DNA from: JBHYDC01 sp051861205
GTDB lineage: Bacteria > Pseudomonadota > Alphaproteobacteria > Rhizobiales > Pleomorphomonadaceae
NCBI GenBank assembly: GCA_051861205.1
Contig: JBHYDC010000002.1
Span: forward strand, 1-64,000
Direction: 5' to 3'
DNA: 64,000 bases
The notes below the pieces were generated by a model, which saw only the letters and a list, made by a program, of their open reading frames with translations, was not told where the DNA came from and did not search any database. The position numbers were made by a program, and so were the translations under genes. Shown in pieces: positions 19,808 to 28,515 of the stretch. The number at the start of each line of letters is the position of its first letter. Within the stretch, counting starts at the first letter, position 1.

Positions 19808-22429
19808 ATGGCGACAGAACGTTACAACGCCCGCGAAGCAGAGGCGCGCTGGCAGAAGGCCTGGACCGATGCCAAGGTCTTCGAGACGCGCGACGAGATC
19901 GGGCGCGAGAAATACTACGTCCTGGAGATGTTCCCCTATCCGTCGGGGCGTATCCACATGGGCCACGTCCGTAATTATTCGATGGGCGATGTGGTCGCAC
20001 GCTTCAAGCGTGCCAAAGGTTTCAATGTGCTGCATCCCATGGGTTGGGACGCTTTCGGCATGCCGGCAGAGAATGCCGCCATGAAGAATAAGGTTCACCC
20101 GAAAGCTTGGACCTATCAAAACATCGCAACAATGCGCGGTCAGCTTAAGTCGATGGGGCTCTCGATCGACTGGACGCGCGAGTTTGCAACCTGCGATCTT
20201 GCCTACTACACGCGGCAGCAGAAATTGTTCCTGGATTTCCTGACAGCCGGGCTTGTAGATCGCAAAAAGTCCAAGGTGAATTGGGACCCCGAGGACATGA
20301 CAGTGCTCGCCAACGAGCAGGTCATCGACGGTCGCGGCTGGCGTTCGGGCGCTCTTGTCGAGCAACGTGAGCTAACGCAGTGGTTCCTGAAGATCTCGGA
20401 CTACTCCGAGGAACTTCTCGATGCCCTCGATACGCTTGACCGCTGGCCGGACAAGGTCCGGACCATGCAGAAGAACTGGATCGGCCGCTCGGAAGGTTTG
20501 CGGATCCGTTTCGAGGTGACCGGAAAAGGCGCTCAGAACGGCGACGCGACCATCGAGGTGTTCACAACCCGTCCGGACACGATGTTCGGCATGTCGTTCC
20601 TCGCCCTTTCGCCGGACCATCCGATCGTGAAGGCGCTCGCGGCCGAAAAGGCCGAACTTGCCGCCTTCGTCGACGAGTGTCACCGCATGGGCACCTCCGT
20701 CGCCGTCGTCGAAACCGCTGAAAAGAAGGGCTTCGACACGGGTCTTCGGGTCAAGCACCCCTTCACGGATGAGACCTTCCCGGTCTTCGTCGCAAACTTC
20801 GTGCTTATGGACTACGGCACCGGTGCCCTTTTCGGCTGCCCCGCGCACGACCAGCGCGACATTGAATTTGCGCTGAAATACGGCCTCTCCATCACCCCCG
20901 TCGTGCTGCCCGACGGCGCTGACCCCGCGACCTTCACTGTCGGTGCTGAGCCATACACCGGCGACGGCCGCCTATTCAATTCCGACTTCCTCGACGGACT
21001 GTCGGTTCCGGACGCCAAGGAGGCCGTCGCCCGCCGCCTTGAATCGACGCCGTTCCATGGCGCGCCGCAAGGTGTGCGGCAGGTGAACTATCGTCTGCGC
21101 GACTGGGGCATTTCGCGCCAACGCTATTGGGGATGCCCGATCCCGATCATCCACTGCGACGACTGCGGCGTCGTGCCGGTGCCTGCCTCCGACCTGCCCG
21201 TGGCGTTGCCGGAGGATGTGGAGTTCGACCGACCTGGAAATCCGCTCGACCGTCACCCCACATGGAAAAACGTGCCCTGCCCGATCTGCGCCAAACCGGC
21301 CCGGCGCGAGACGGACACGATGGACACCTTCGTCGACAGCTCCTGGTACTTTGCCCGCTTCACCGCGCCAAACGCCGACGCGCCGACCATCCCATCGGTC
21401 GCCGACGCGTGGCTGCCGGTTGACCAGTATATCGGCGGCATCGAGCATGCGATCCTGCACCTCCTCTATTCCCGCTTCTTCACCCGCGCGATGAAGCGGA
21501 CGGGCCATCTCTCGCTGGATGAGCCGTTCAAAGGTCTGTTCACACAAGGCATGGTGACCCACGAGACCTACCAGACTGCATCGGGCGCCTGGGCTTCTCC
21601 GTCCGACGTGCGTTTTGAAGATGTGAACGGCACCCGAAAGGCGACTCTGATCGCCACGGGCGAGCCAGTCACGATCGGCGCGATCGAGAAGATGTCCAAG
21701 TCGAAGTTCAACACCGTGGACCCGACCGACATCATCGAAAGCTACGGCGCGGATACTGCGCGCTGGTTCATGCTGTCGGATAGTCCGCCTGAACGGGACG
21801 TCGAATGGACCGACTCCGGCGCGCAAGGCACCGCTCGCTTCATCCAGCGCGTCTGGCGGTTGGTTTGCGAAGGGGCCGACATTCTGACTGCCGGCCAGAC
21901 GCTCGAAAAATCCGGCGAAACGGCCCTGACGCTTCGCAAAGCTGCGCATAAGGCACTGGCAAGCGTCGAGGAGAACCTTGAAGGTCTGCGCTTCAACGTG
22001 GCCGTCGCAAAGATCTATGAGCTCGTGAATACACTTGGCGGCCTGATCGCGAATGAGCGGCCGGCACTGGAAAGCGAAGCGGGAGCCGCGCAAGCGCTGC
22101 GCGAAGCGCTCGAAATCCTCGTGCAGATCATCGCGCCGATGACCCCGCACTTGGCCGAAGCCTGCTGGTCGGTGCTCGGGCATGATGAATTGGTCGCCAC
22201 CCAGCCTTGGCCGACGATCGACCGCTCTCTTCTGATGGAAGACGTCATCACCATGCCGGTGCAGGTGAACGGGAAAAAGCGTGCGGACATCGTCGTTCCG
22301 CGCGACGCTGATGCGGCAACCGTGGAGGCTGCCGTGCTCGAACTCGATGCGATCCGCAGGCTTCTGGACGGCAAGCCGCCGCGCAAGGTCATCGTCGTCC
22401 CGCAAAGGATCGTCAATGTCGTCGCTTGA
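19808..22429 (+). CDS. leuS: Leucyl-tRNA synthetase
   Basis: This class I aminoacyl-tRNA synthetase charges tRNA-Leu. The product has 873 residues, the normal length. The HIGH motif appears as SGRIHMGHVRNY near residue 50 and KMSKS as EKMSKSKFN at about 628. The editing (CP1) domain contains TTRPDTMFGMSFLALSPDHP, and the zinc-type insertion CPICAKPARRETDTMDTFVDSSWY is present. ATG 19808 is chosen over an in-frame GTG at 19787. The C-terminus overlaps lptE by 14 bp, the conserved leuS-lptE-holA order in alphaproteobacteria. Confidence 0.98.
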   Translation: MATERYNAREAEARWQKAWTDAKVFETRDEIGREKYYVLEMFPYPSGRIHMGHVRNYSMGDVVARFKRAKGFNVLHPMGWDAFGMPAENAAMKNKVHPKAWTYQNIATMRGQLKSMGLSIDWTREFATCDLAYYTRQQKLFLDFLTAGLVDRKKSKVNWDPEDMTVLANEQVIDGRGWRSGALVEQRELTQWFLKISDYSEELLDALDTLDRWPDKVRTMQKNWIGRSEGLRIRFEVTGKGAQNGDATIEVFTTRPDTMFGMSFLALSPDHPIVKALAAEKAELAAFVDECHRMGTSVAVVETAEKKGFDTGLRVKHPFTDETFPVFVANFVLMDYGTGALFGCPAHDQRDIEFALKYGLSITPVVLPDGADPATFTVGAEPYTGDGRLFNSDFLDGLSVPDAKEAVARRLESTPFHGAPQGVRQVNYRLRDWGISRQRYWGCPIPIIHCDDCGVVPVPASDLPVALPEDVEFDRPGNPLDRHPTWKNVPCPICAKPARRETDTMDTFVDSSWYFARFTAPNADAPTIPSVADAWLPVDQYIGGIEHAILHLLYSRFFTRAMKRTGHLSLDEPFKGLFTQGMVTHETYQTASGAWASPSDVRFEDVNGTRKATLIATGEPVTIGAIEKMSKSKFNTVDPTDIIESYGADTARWFMLSDSPPERDVEWTDSGAQGTARFIQRVWRLVCEGADILTAGQTLEKSGETALTLRKAAHKALASVEENLEGLRFNVAVAKIYELVNTLGGLIANERPALESEAGAAQALREALEILVQIIAPMTPHLAEACWSVLGHDELVATQPWPTIDRSLLMEDVITMPVQVNGKKRADIVVPRDADAATVEAAVLELDAIRRLLDGKPPRKVIVVPQRIVNVVA

Positions 22430-22943
22430 TCGTTCGCGCCGCCTGCTCCTCGCCGGTCTTGCCACCACGCTTCTGCTTGCGGGTTGCCAGGCCCGCCCAC
22501 TCTATTCCGGGGGCAATGCTACCAGCGACGGCCCGGCGATTGGAGCCTTGAAGCAGATTGCCGTTGAAACGCAGCGCGGCCGCACGGCCCAAGTTCTGAT
22601 GAACGAGCTGATCTTCGTGCTACGCGGCGGCGCCGAACTCGTGAACCCGCGTTACAAGCTGGATCTGATCGTCTCGACTCGGTCCAGCGAGCTTGCGATC
22701 CAAAGACGCGAGGAAGTTCCGACCGCGAACCTGATCGCGCTGACCGCCACCTATACGCTGACGGAAACGACCAGCGGCCGCGTCATCACCAGCGATACGA
22801 TCTATACGACAGCCTCGTATGACTTCCAGTCGCAGCGCTTTGCCAATCTGCGGGCCCAGCGGGATGCGGAAGATCGCGCTGCCAAGGCTGCGGCAACGGA
22901 CATCCGCCTCAGGCTGGCAACCATCCTGGCAGACGGCGCCTGA
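22416..22943 (+). CDS. lptE: LPS-assembly lipoprotein LptE
   Basis: This outer-membrane lipoprotein plugs the LptD translocon for lipopolysaccharide insertion. The product has 175 residues. A lipoprotein signal is evident: SRRLLLAGLATTLLLAGCQ with lipobox LLAG-Cys24. The rest is weakly conserved, as usual for alphaproteobacterial LptE, so the assignment depends on the lipobox, size, the RPLYSGG segment after the Cys, and position between leuS and holA. ATG 22416 lies inside the end of leuS in another frame, suggesting coupling. Confidence 0.88.
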   Translation: MSSLDRSRRLLLAGLATTLLLAGCQARPLYSGGNATSDGPAIGALKQIAVETQRGRTAQVLMNELIFVLRGGAELVNPRYKLDLIVSTRSSELAIQRREEVPTANLIALTATYTLTETTSGRVITSDTIYTTASYDFQSQRFANLRAQRDAEDRAAKAAATDIRLRLATILADGA

Positions 22944-22962
22944 CCGGGAGAGACGGCATTTC

Positions 22963-24006
22963 ATGGTCGCTTTGAAGTCGCAAGACGCCGACCGGGTCGT
23001 CGCCAAGCCCCCCGCCGGCGTGACATTCTATCTGGTGTTCGGACCTGACGCGGGGCTCGTCGCTGAGCGCGCTCAGAAGATCGCTGCGGCATCGATCGAT
23101 CCGGCCGATCCATTCTCCCTGATAAAGCTCGAAGCAGCCGACATCGCTTCGGACCCGAACCGATTGGCCGACGAGGCTTATTCGATTTCCATGTTTGGGG
23201 GCCGCCGGGCCATCGTGATCCGGGATGCCGGATCAAGGCCCACTGCAACATCGGCGGTCGCCCCTCTCTTCAAGTCGCCGCCGCCGGAAACTGTGATCAT
23301 TCTCGAAGCAGGCGACTTGAAGAAGACAAACCAGCTTCGAACGCTCTTCGAACGCGACAAGACCGCTTACGCCATCCAGTGCTATTCAGACGATCAGGGC
23401 GCTGTCGGCCGCCTTGTCGACGAGGAGATCCGTGCGGCCGGCCTTGGAATTGGACCGGAGGCACGCGCGCTTCTCGTCCAGCAGCTCGGCGGCGACCGGC
23501 TTCTCTCGCGCGGAGAAATCCAAAAGCTTTGCCTCTATGCTCACGGCAAAGGCCGCATCAAGGTGGCCGACGTTTTGGCACTAGTCGGAGACAGCTCCGA
23601 TCTGGCGATGGATGAGATCATCGACGCAGCCGCAACCGGGGACCTTTCCGGCCTAATCGCGGCACTCGCCAAAGCCAGCGCCGACGGGATCGACGCGTCT
23701 ACGATCGCGCTTATGTCGCTGCGCAGTTTTCAGATGCTGGATCTGGCCAGGGGGGCCGTCGACGCGGGCAATCGGCCGGGCGACGTCGTGGAAACGATGC
23801 GGCCGCCGATCTTCTTCAAGCGAAAAGAAAAGGTCGCAAGAGCGCTCGGACTCTGGACAGGTGTTCGTCTGGAAAAAGCTCTGTCGCTGCTGTCCGACAC
23901 GGTGAGGGACGCGCGCCTTAATAGCGGCCTTGCCCGCGAGATCGTCGGCGACGCACTGATTACGCTCGCGCGTGTTGCGTCGCAACCCGCAAGGCCGCGA
24001 CGCTGA
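22963..24006 (+). CDS. holA: DNA polymerase III subunit delta
   Basis: This is the clamp-loader wrench subunit that opens the beta sliding clamp, 347 residues. Family features visible are the N-terminal TFYLVFGPDAGLVAERAQKIA, the SMFGGRRAIVIRD stretch that contacts the clamp, and the helical C-terminal collar with LLVQQLGGDRLLSRGEIQKLCLYA. A GGGAGAGA site precedes ATG 22963; the frame upstream of it is inside lptE. It ends 11 bp from the convergent parB stop. Confidence 0.94.
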   Translation: MVALKSQDADRVVAKPPAGVTFYLVFGPDAGLVAERAQKIAAASIDPADPFSLIKLEAADIASDPNRLADEAYSISMFGGRRAIVIRDAGSRPTATSAVAPLFKSPPPETVIILEAGDLKKTNQLRTLFERDKTAYAIQCYSDDQGAVGRLVDEEIRAAGLGIGPEARALLVQQLGGDRLLSRGEIQKLCLYAHGKGRIKVADVLALVGDSSDLAMDEIIDAAATGDLSGLIAALAKASADGIDASTIALMSLRSFQMLDLARGAVDAGNRPGDVVETMRPPIFFKRKEKVARALGLWTGVRLEKALSLLSDTVRDARLNSGLAREIVGDALITLARVASQPARPRR

Positions 24007-24017
24007 CTCGGGGCCGA

Positions 24018-24929
24018 TCAGGACTGCCGGAAGCGTGCAATAATGCCGTCAAGCTGCTCCAGTGTTTTGTAGCGAATTCGCACCTCGCCCGAGCCGGACG
24101 GCTTGTGGGAAATCTCCACCTCAAGGCCGAGAATGTCGGAGAGCTGCTTTTCCAGCGCCCACGTGTCGGCATCCTTAACGGGCTTGGGCGCTTTAGCGCG
24201 GCCATGCAGCTCTGTTACGGTGGCCTGAGCCATCGCCTCGGCGGAGCGGACCGTGAGCCCCTCCTCCACGATCTTCTTGGCAAGACCGGCCGGATCGGCA
24301 GCAACAACCAGCGCGCGCGCATGCCCCGCGGTCAAGACACCGTCGGACAGATACTGCTTCACCGCATCCGGCAGTTTCAAAAGACGGAGCGTGTTGGCGA
24401 CATGGCTGCGGCTCTTGCCGATGACGGAGGCAAGGTCGTTCTGCGTGTAGGCGAATTCATGGATCAACTGATCGTAGCCGAAGGCTTCTTCCAGCGGGTT
24501 GAGATCCTGCCGCTGCACATTCTCGACGATCGCGATCTCCAGCGCTTCCTTATCAGAAAGCTCCTGGATCACGACGGGAATCTCGTGAATGCCCGCCCGC
24601 TGCGCCGCGCGCCAGCGGCGCTCGCCAGCAATCAATTCGTAGCCGTTTCCGCCACCCGGCGTCGGCCTAACCACGACCGGCTGGATCATGCCGTGCTGCT
24701 TGATCGAAGCGGATAGCTCCTCAAGCTCCTCCTCTCGGAATAAGCGGCGGGGATTCTTCGGGTTGGCCTTGATCAGATCGATCGGAACCTTGCGCGTTCC
24801 CCGCGCGCGATCGACGACCTCGAACTCGCTGCTGGCATCGCCGATGAGAGCCGCCAAGCCGCGCCCCAGCCGCCTGCGGCCACCGTCATCCGTCATCGTC
24901 ATGGCCGCTGTCTCCGTTTCAGGCTGCAT
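24018..24929 (-). CDS. parB: Chromosome partitioning protein ParB
   Basis: This CTP-dependent DNA clamp loads at parS and organises the origin region. The product has 303 residues. It shows the N-terminal ParA-interacting basic segment (RRLGRGLAALIGD), the CTP-binding ParB/Srx domain with ELIAGERRWRAAQRAG, the helix-turn-helix SVIGKSRSHVANTLRLLKLP, and a C-terminal dimerisation region with KTLEQLDGIIARF. The start overlaps the parA stop. Perfect and near-perfect parS sites lie at 28.45 and 31.9 kb. Confidence 0.98.
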   Translation of the reverse strand: MQPETETAAMTMTDDGGRRRLGRGLAALIGDASSEFEVVDRARGTRKVPIDLIKANPKNPRRLFREEELEELSASIKQHGMIQPVVVRPTPGGGNGYELIAGERRWRAAQRAGIHEIPVVIQELSDKEALEIAIVENVQRQDLNPLEEAFGYDQLIHEFAYTQNDLASVIGKSRSHVANTLRLLKLPDAVKQYLSDGVLTAGHARALVVAADPAGLAKKIVEEGLTVRSAEAMAQATVTELHGRAKAPKPVKDADTWALEKQLSDILGLEVEISHKPSGSGEVRIRYKTLEQLDGIIARFRQS

Positions 24930-25746
24930 CAGCGCGGAACCGGCGTTCGCGCTGGATGATTTCGGATGCGAGTTTCAGATAGGCCTGACTGCCCGAGCAC
25001 TTCAGATCGTAAAGCAGGGCCGGTTTGCCATAGGACGGCGCTTCGGACACGCGAACGTTCCGCGGGATCATCGTTTCGTAAACGGTATCGCCCATATGCG
25101 CCCGCACATCCTGCACGACCTGGGTCGAAAGATTGTTGCGGCTGTCATACATCGTCAGAACGATGCCATGGATGGTGAGCCTCGGATTCAACGTCCGCTT
25201 GACCTGCTCGACGGTGCGGAGCAACTGTGAGAGGCCTTCAAGCGCGAAGAATTCGCACTGCAGCGGAACCAGGATCGAATGAGCCGCGCTCATCGCATTG
25301 ACCGTAAGAAGGTTGAGCGACGGCGGACAATCGATCAAAACGTAAGTGAAACGTTTCGCCGTTCCCGCCTCGGCACACCGCGCCTGATCTGCAATCGCAG
25401 CCCGAAGCCGGAAGGCCCGGTCGGATGCCGCCGCAATCTCCAGCTCAACGCCGAGGTTGTCGAGCGTGGACGGCGCGACTGTCAACCGGGGCACCGCCGT
25501 TTCCACGAGCGCGTCTTCGATCTTCGCATCCCCGACCAGCACGTCGTAGGTGGACACCGGCCGGGCGTTCCGGTCGATACCCAGCCCGGTGGAGGCGTTG
25601 CCCTGCGGATCGAGATCAATGATCAGGACTTCCTCGCCGATGGCGGCGAGTGCGGTTCCAAGATTGATGGCCGTTGTGGTCTTGCCAACGCCACCTTTCT
25701 GGTTCGCAAGCGCCAGAACGCGGGGCACATCAGGGATTACGGTCAT
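24919..25746 (-). CDS. parA: Chromosome partitioning ATPase ParA
   Basis: This is a Walker-type partitioning ATPase of 275 residues. The deviant Walker A NQKGGVGKTTTAINLG is at residues about 15-30, with LIIDLDPQGNASTGLG (Walker A') and YVLIDCPPSLNLLTVNAM (Walker B) following. It drives ParB-parS complexes to the cell pole or quarter position. It lies 30 bp after rsmG in the mnmG-rsmG-parA-parB order conserved across many bacteria near the origin. Confidence 0.98.
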   Translation of the reverse strand: MTVIPDVPRVLALANQKGGVGKTTTAINLGTALAAIGEEVLIIDLDPQGNASTGLGIDRNARPVSTYDVLVGDAKIEDALVETAVPRLTVAPSTLDNLGVELEIAAASDRAFRLRAAIADQARCAEAGTAKRFTYVLIDCPPSLNLLTVNAMSAAHSILVPLQCEFFALEGLSQLLRTVEQVKRTLNPRLTIHGIVLTMYDSRNNLSTQVVQDVRAHMGDTVYETMIPRNVRVSEAPSYGKPALLYDLKCSGSQAYLKLASEIIQRERRFRADAA

Positions 25747-25776
25747 GGGGTCGTCCCGGGCCTCGAGGACGGTCGA

Positions 25777-26433
25777 TCAGGGGCTGTCAGCCAACCGGCT
25801 GACGGCGGTTACGACCGCGATGCGGCTGTCCCTATCGATCCTGCTTTGATGTTCTAGCAGATCGAACGCCCAAGATTGAGCGGCTTCCGGAATCTCAGAC
25901 GCAAAATCTTGGCCTTTGTGGAAAACACCGGGAACTCCGGCGATCAGCCACGGCTCGGCATAGCCCAAAAGCTTGGAAAGCGGGGCCAAAGCGCGCGCCG
26001 AAATGGCGTCGACGGGACCTAGCTCCTGAAATCGACCGGCGACCGATTCGATTCGGTTCGAAATCACAGTGACCGGCAAGGCGAGTTCGCGGGCGACGGT
26101 CATCAGGAACGCGGCCTTTCGGCCGTTCGATTCGACCAGAGTCACCCTTGCATCCGGCCGGTCCGCATTAAGAATCGCGGTAACAAGCCCCGGAAATCCG
26201 GCACCGGAACCGAGGTCCAGCCACCGGAAGGCGTCCGGCATCACGGCAACCACCTGCGCGCTGTCGGCCATATGGCGCCGCCAGAGTTCTGGCAAGGTGG
26301 AGGGCGCGACGAGGTTCTTCACGGGTTGCCAACGACGGACGAGAGCGGCGTAGGCTTCCAGCCGCTCACGCGCGGCGGCATCGAGCGGAACAATCGCCGC
26401 AACCGCATCAGGTCCGCTGGTAGGGCCGGTCAT
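25777..26433 (-). CDS. rsmG: 16S rRNA (guanine527-N7)-methyltransferase RsmG (GidB)
   Basis: This SAM-dependent methyltransferase modifies G527 of 16S rRNA. The product has 218 residues. The SAM-binding motif WLDLGSGAGFPGLVTAI is clear at about residues 70-86, followed by VTLVESNGRKAAFL and ISARALAPLSKLLGYAEPWL, both RsmG signatures. The start overlaps the mnmG stop by 4 bp, indicating coupling. Confidence 0.96.
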   Translation of the reverse strand: MTGPTSGPDAVAAIVPLDAAARERLEAYAALVRRWQPVKNLVAPSTLPELWRRHMADSAQVVAVMPDAFRWLDLGSGAGFPGLVTAILNADRPDARVTLVESNGRKAAFLMTVARELALPVTVISNRIESVAGRFQELGPVDAISARALAPLSKLLGYAEPWLIAGVPGVFHKGQDFASEIPEAAQSWAFDLLEHQSRIDRDSRIAVVTAVSRLADSP

Positions 26434-28304
26434 CCCGAAGCCCCAACTTTCGCAACCGCCTTGCCGCGCTTGATATGCGCGAGAAGAAGCGTCAGCGCCG
26501 CAGGGGTCACACCGTCGACGCGGGAGGCCTGCCCGAGCGTGAGCGGCCTTACGGCCTCCAGCTTCTGGCGCACTTCATTGGAGAGCCCGGCAACCGCGGC
26601 GTAATCGAAGCCGGCGGGAATCACAAGGCCTTCGTCGCGGCGGAAGGACACGATGTCAGCGTCCTGGCGATGAAGATAGACGGCGTAAAGCGCCTCGGTC
26701 TCGATCGCTTCGGCCGGAACCGGCCCAAGCGTTCCAAGGTCCGGCCAGACCTTGGCAAGCCGGGCAAGATCAACATCCGGATAGGAAAGGAGCTCGTAGG
26801 CGGTCCGGCGTGCGCCGTCGAGATTAAGCGCGAGGCCGTGACGCCGTGCCTCGGTGGGCGTGAGGCTAAGCGACTGAGCAAGGGCCCGCGCCGCGTCGAT
26901 TGCCTCAATCTTCGCTTTGAAATGCGCGGCCCGCTCGGCGCCGACGAGGCCGAACTCGATGCCCATCTTTGTCAGCCGCTGATCGGCGTTGTCCGCGCGC
27001 AGCGAAAGCCTGTATTCGGCACGCGAGGTGAACATGCGATAGGGCTCGCTCACGCCCTTGGTGACCAAGTCATCGACCATCACACCGAGATATGCGCTCG
27101 CCCGGTCGATGACGATGCCGTCGCTGTCCCCTGCCCGGCGCGCGGCATTCAGACCGGCGAGCAGCCCTTGCGCCGCCGCTTCCTCATAACCGGTCGTTCC
27201 ATTGATCTGACCGGCCAAGAAAAGCCCCCGAAGCTTCTTGGCTTCGAGTGTCGGGGAAAGTTCGCGGGGATCGACGTGGTCGTATTCGATGGCGTAGCCC
27301 GGCTGCAGAATGACGGCTCGCTCCAATCCGGGGATGGACGCGACCACTTTGGCCTGCACATCTTCCGGCAGCGATGTCGAGATGCCGTTTGGATAGACCG
27401 TCGGCACGTCCAGCCCTTCCGGCTCAAGAAAGATCTGGTGGCCATCCCTGTCGCCGAACCGAACGACCTTATCCTCAATAGACGGGCAGTAGCGCGGGCC
27501 GCGGCTGGCGATCTGGCCGGAGTACATCGGCGAACGCCCGATATTGTCCCGGATCACCTGATGCGTAGCGTCCGTGGTGCGCGTGATGAAGCAGGAAACC
27601 TGCCGCGTCTCGATCCGCGTCGTCAGCGAGGAAAACGGAACCGGTTCATCGTCACCGGGCTGTTCTTCCAGGCTCGCCCAATCGATCGTGCGCCCGTCAA
27701 GCCGAGGCGGCGTGCCGGTTTTGAGGCGCCCAAGCGCCATCCCCAACCGCGCCAAAGCGCCGGAGAGGCCGAGCGCGGGGGCCTCGCCAACCCGGCCTGC
27801 TGGGATCGTTTTCTCACCGATATGAATGAGGCCCAATAGAAACGTGCCCGTGGTGAGTACAACCGCTCCTGCCCCAAGCTGTTCGCCGCTCTTAAGCAGA
27901 ACGCCGGCAACGCGATCATTCGCGACAACCAAGTCGTCGGCCTCGCCTTCGACCACGACGAGATTAACCGCAGCCCGGATCTCATCCTGCATCGCCGCTC
28001 GATAGAGCTTGCGATCGGCCTGAGCGCGCGGCCCGCGGACGGCGGGGCCTTTGCGGCGGTTGAGGAGGCGAAACTGGATACCGGCGCGATCCGCGACACG
28101 GCCCATCAATCCATCAAGGGCATCCACCTCACGCACGAGGTGCCCCTTGCCGAGCCCGCCGATGGCCGGATTGCACGACATCGCCCCGATCGTATCAAAC
28201 CGGTGCGTCACCAGCGCTGCCCTGACACCTGTCCGCGAGGCGGCATAGGCCGCCTCCGTTCCGGCGTGACCGCCGCCGATGATTATAACGTCGAAGGAGC
28301 GCAT
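26430..28304 (-). CDS. mnmG: tRNA uridine-5-carboxymethylaminomethyl modification enzyme MnmG (GidA)
   Basis: This FAD-dependent enzyme works with MnmE to build cmnm5U at the wobble position of certain tRNAs. The product has 624 residues, the normal length. The dinucleotide-binding motif IIGGGHAGTEAAYAASR is at the N-terminus. The GidA signatures GPRYCPSIEDKVVRF, QPGYAIEYDHVDPRELSPTLE and LAGQINGTTGYEEAAAQGL are present. Its promoter region, shared with the parS site, is at 28305-28515. Confidence 0.98.
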   Translation of the reverse strand: MRSFDVIIIGGGHAGTEAAYAASRTGVRAALVTHRFDTIGAMSCNPAIGGLGKGHLVREVDALDGLMGRVADRAGIQFRLLNRRKGPAVRGPRAQADRKLYRAAMQDEIRAAVNLVVVEGEADDLVVANDRVAGVLLKSGEQLGAGAVVLTTGTFLLGLIHIGEKTIPAGRVGEAPALGLSGALARLGMALGRLKTGTPPRLDGRTIDWASLEEQPGDDEPVPFSSLTTRIETRQVSCFITRTTDATHQVIRDNIGRSPMYSGQIASRGPRYCPSIEDKVVRFGDRDGHQIFLEPEGLDVPTVYPNGISTSLPEDVQAKVVASIPGLERAVILQPGYAIEYDHVDPRELSPTLEAKKLRGLFLAGQINGTTGYEEAAAQGLLAGLNAARRAGDSDGIVIDRASAYLGVMVDDLVTKGVSEPYRMFTSRAEYRLSLRADNADQRLTKMGIEFGLVGAERAAHFKAKIEAIDAARALAQSLSLTPTEARRHGLALNLDGARRTAYELLSYPDVDLARLAKVWPDLGTLGPVPAEAIETEALYAVYLHRQDADIVSFRRDEGLVIPAGFDYAAVAGLSNEVRQKLEAVRPLTLGQASRVDGVTPAALTLLLAHIKRGKAVAKVGASG

Positions 28305-28433
28305 GATCTGTCGCGATTGGTTTGAATGAACGCGGTTCTAGTCGAATGTGCGCTAGCGGTCAAAGGTCGGAATTCTGGGGCTTTCGTATCGGTTCTGAAT
28401 CGACCGTAAGAAGTGACATTTGCGGTGACCGAG

Positions 28434-28454
28434 TTTTCCACAGGCTGTGGAGTG
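28434..28454. promoter_or_regulatory. Inverted pair of DnaA-box-like sequences beside parS
   Basis: TTTTCCACA (28434-28442) and TGTGGAGTG (28446-28454) face each other across three bases. The first is the exact reverse complement of the box TGTGGAAAA at 35281 in the putative origin and differs by one base from the consensus TGTGGATAA. Binding by DnaA is inference. Confidence 0.4.
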
Positions 28455-28468
28455 TTTCACGTGAAACA
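28453..28468. other. parS: parS centromere site (perfect)
   Basis: TGTTTCACGTGAAACA is an exact match to the widely conserved 16-bp palindromic ParB-binding site. It lies in the mnmE-mnmG intergenic gap, about 3 kb from parAB and 7 kb from the putative replication origin, the usual spacing for alphaproteobacteria. Confidence 0.97.
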
Positions 28469-28515
28469 CAGGGGACAAGCGATCGTTTCAAAACCGATCT
28501 GTTCGGCCCTCTGGC

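Noticed and set aside
20972..22468. Long antisense open frame (about 498 codons) opposite leuS
   Set aside because: High GC content leaves long open antisense frames; the leuS strand has clear synthetase motifs and the antisense product has no recognisable domain.
25347..25360. GTGAAACGTTTC in parA as a possible parS
   Set aside because: The half sites are in reverse order (GTGAAAC then GTTTC) relative to parS, so ParB should not recognise it.
26475..27839. Plus-strand frame of about 454 codons inside mnmG
   Set aside because: mnmG on the minus strand is fully supported by FAD and GidA motifs; the plus frame is a shadow.
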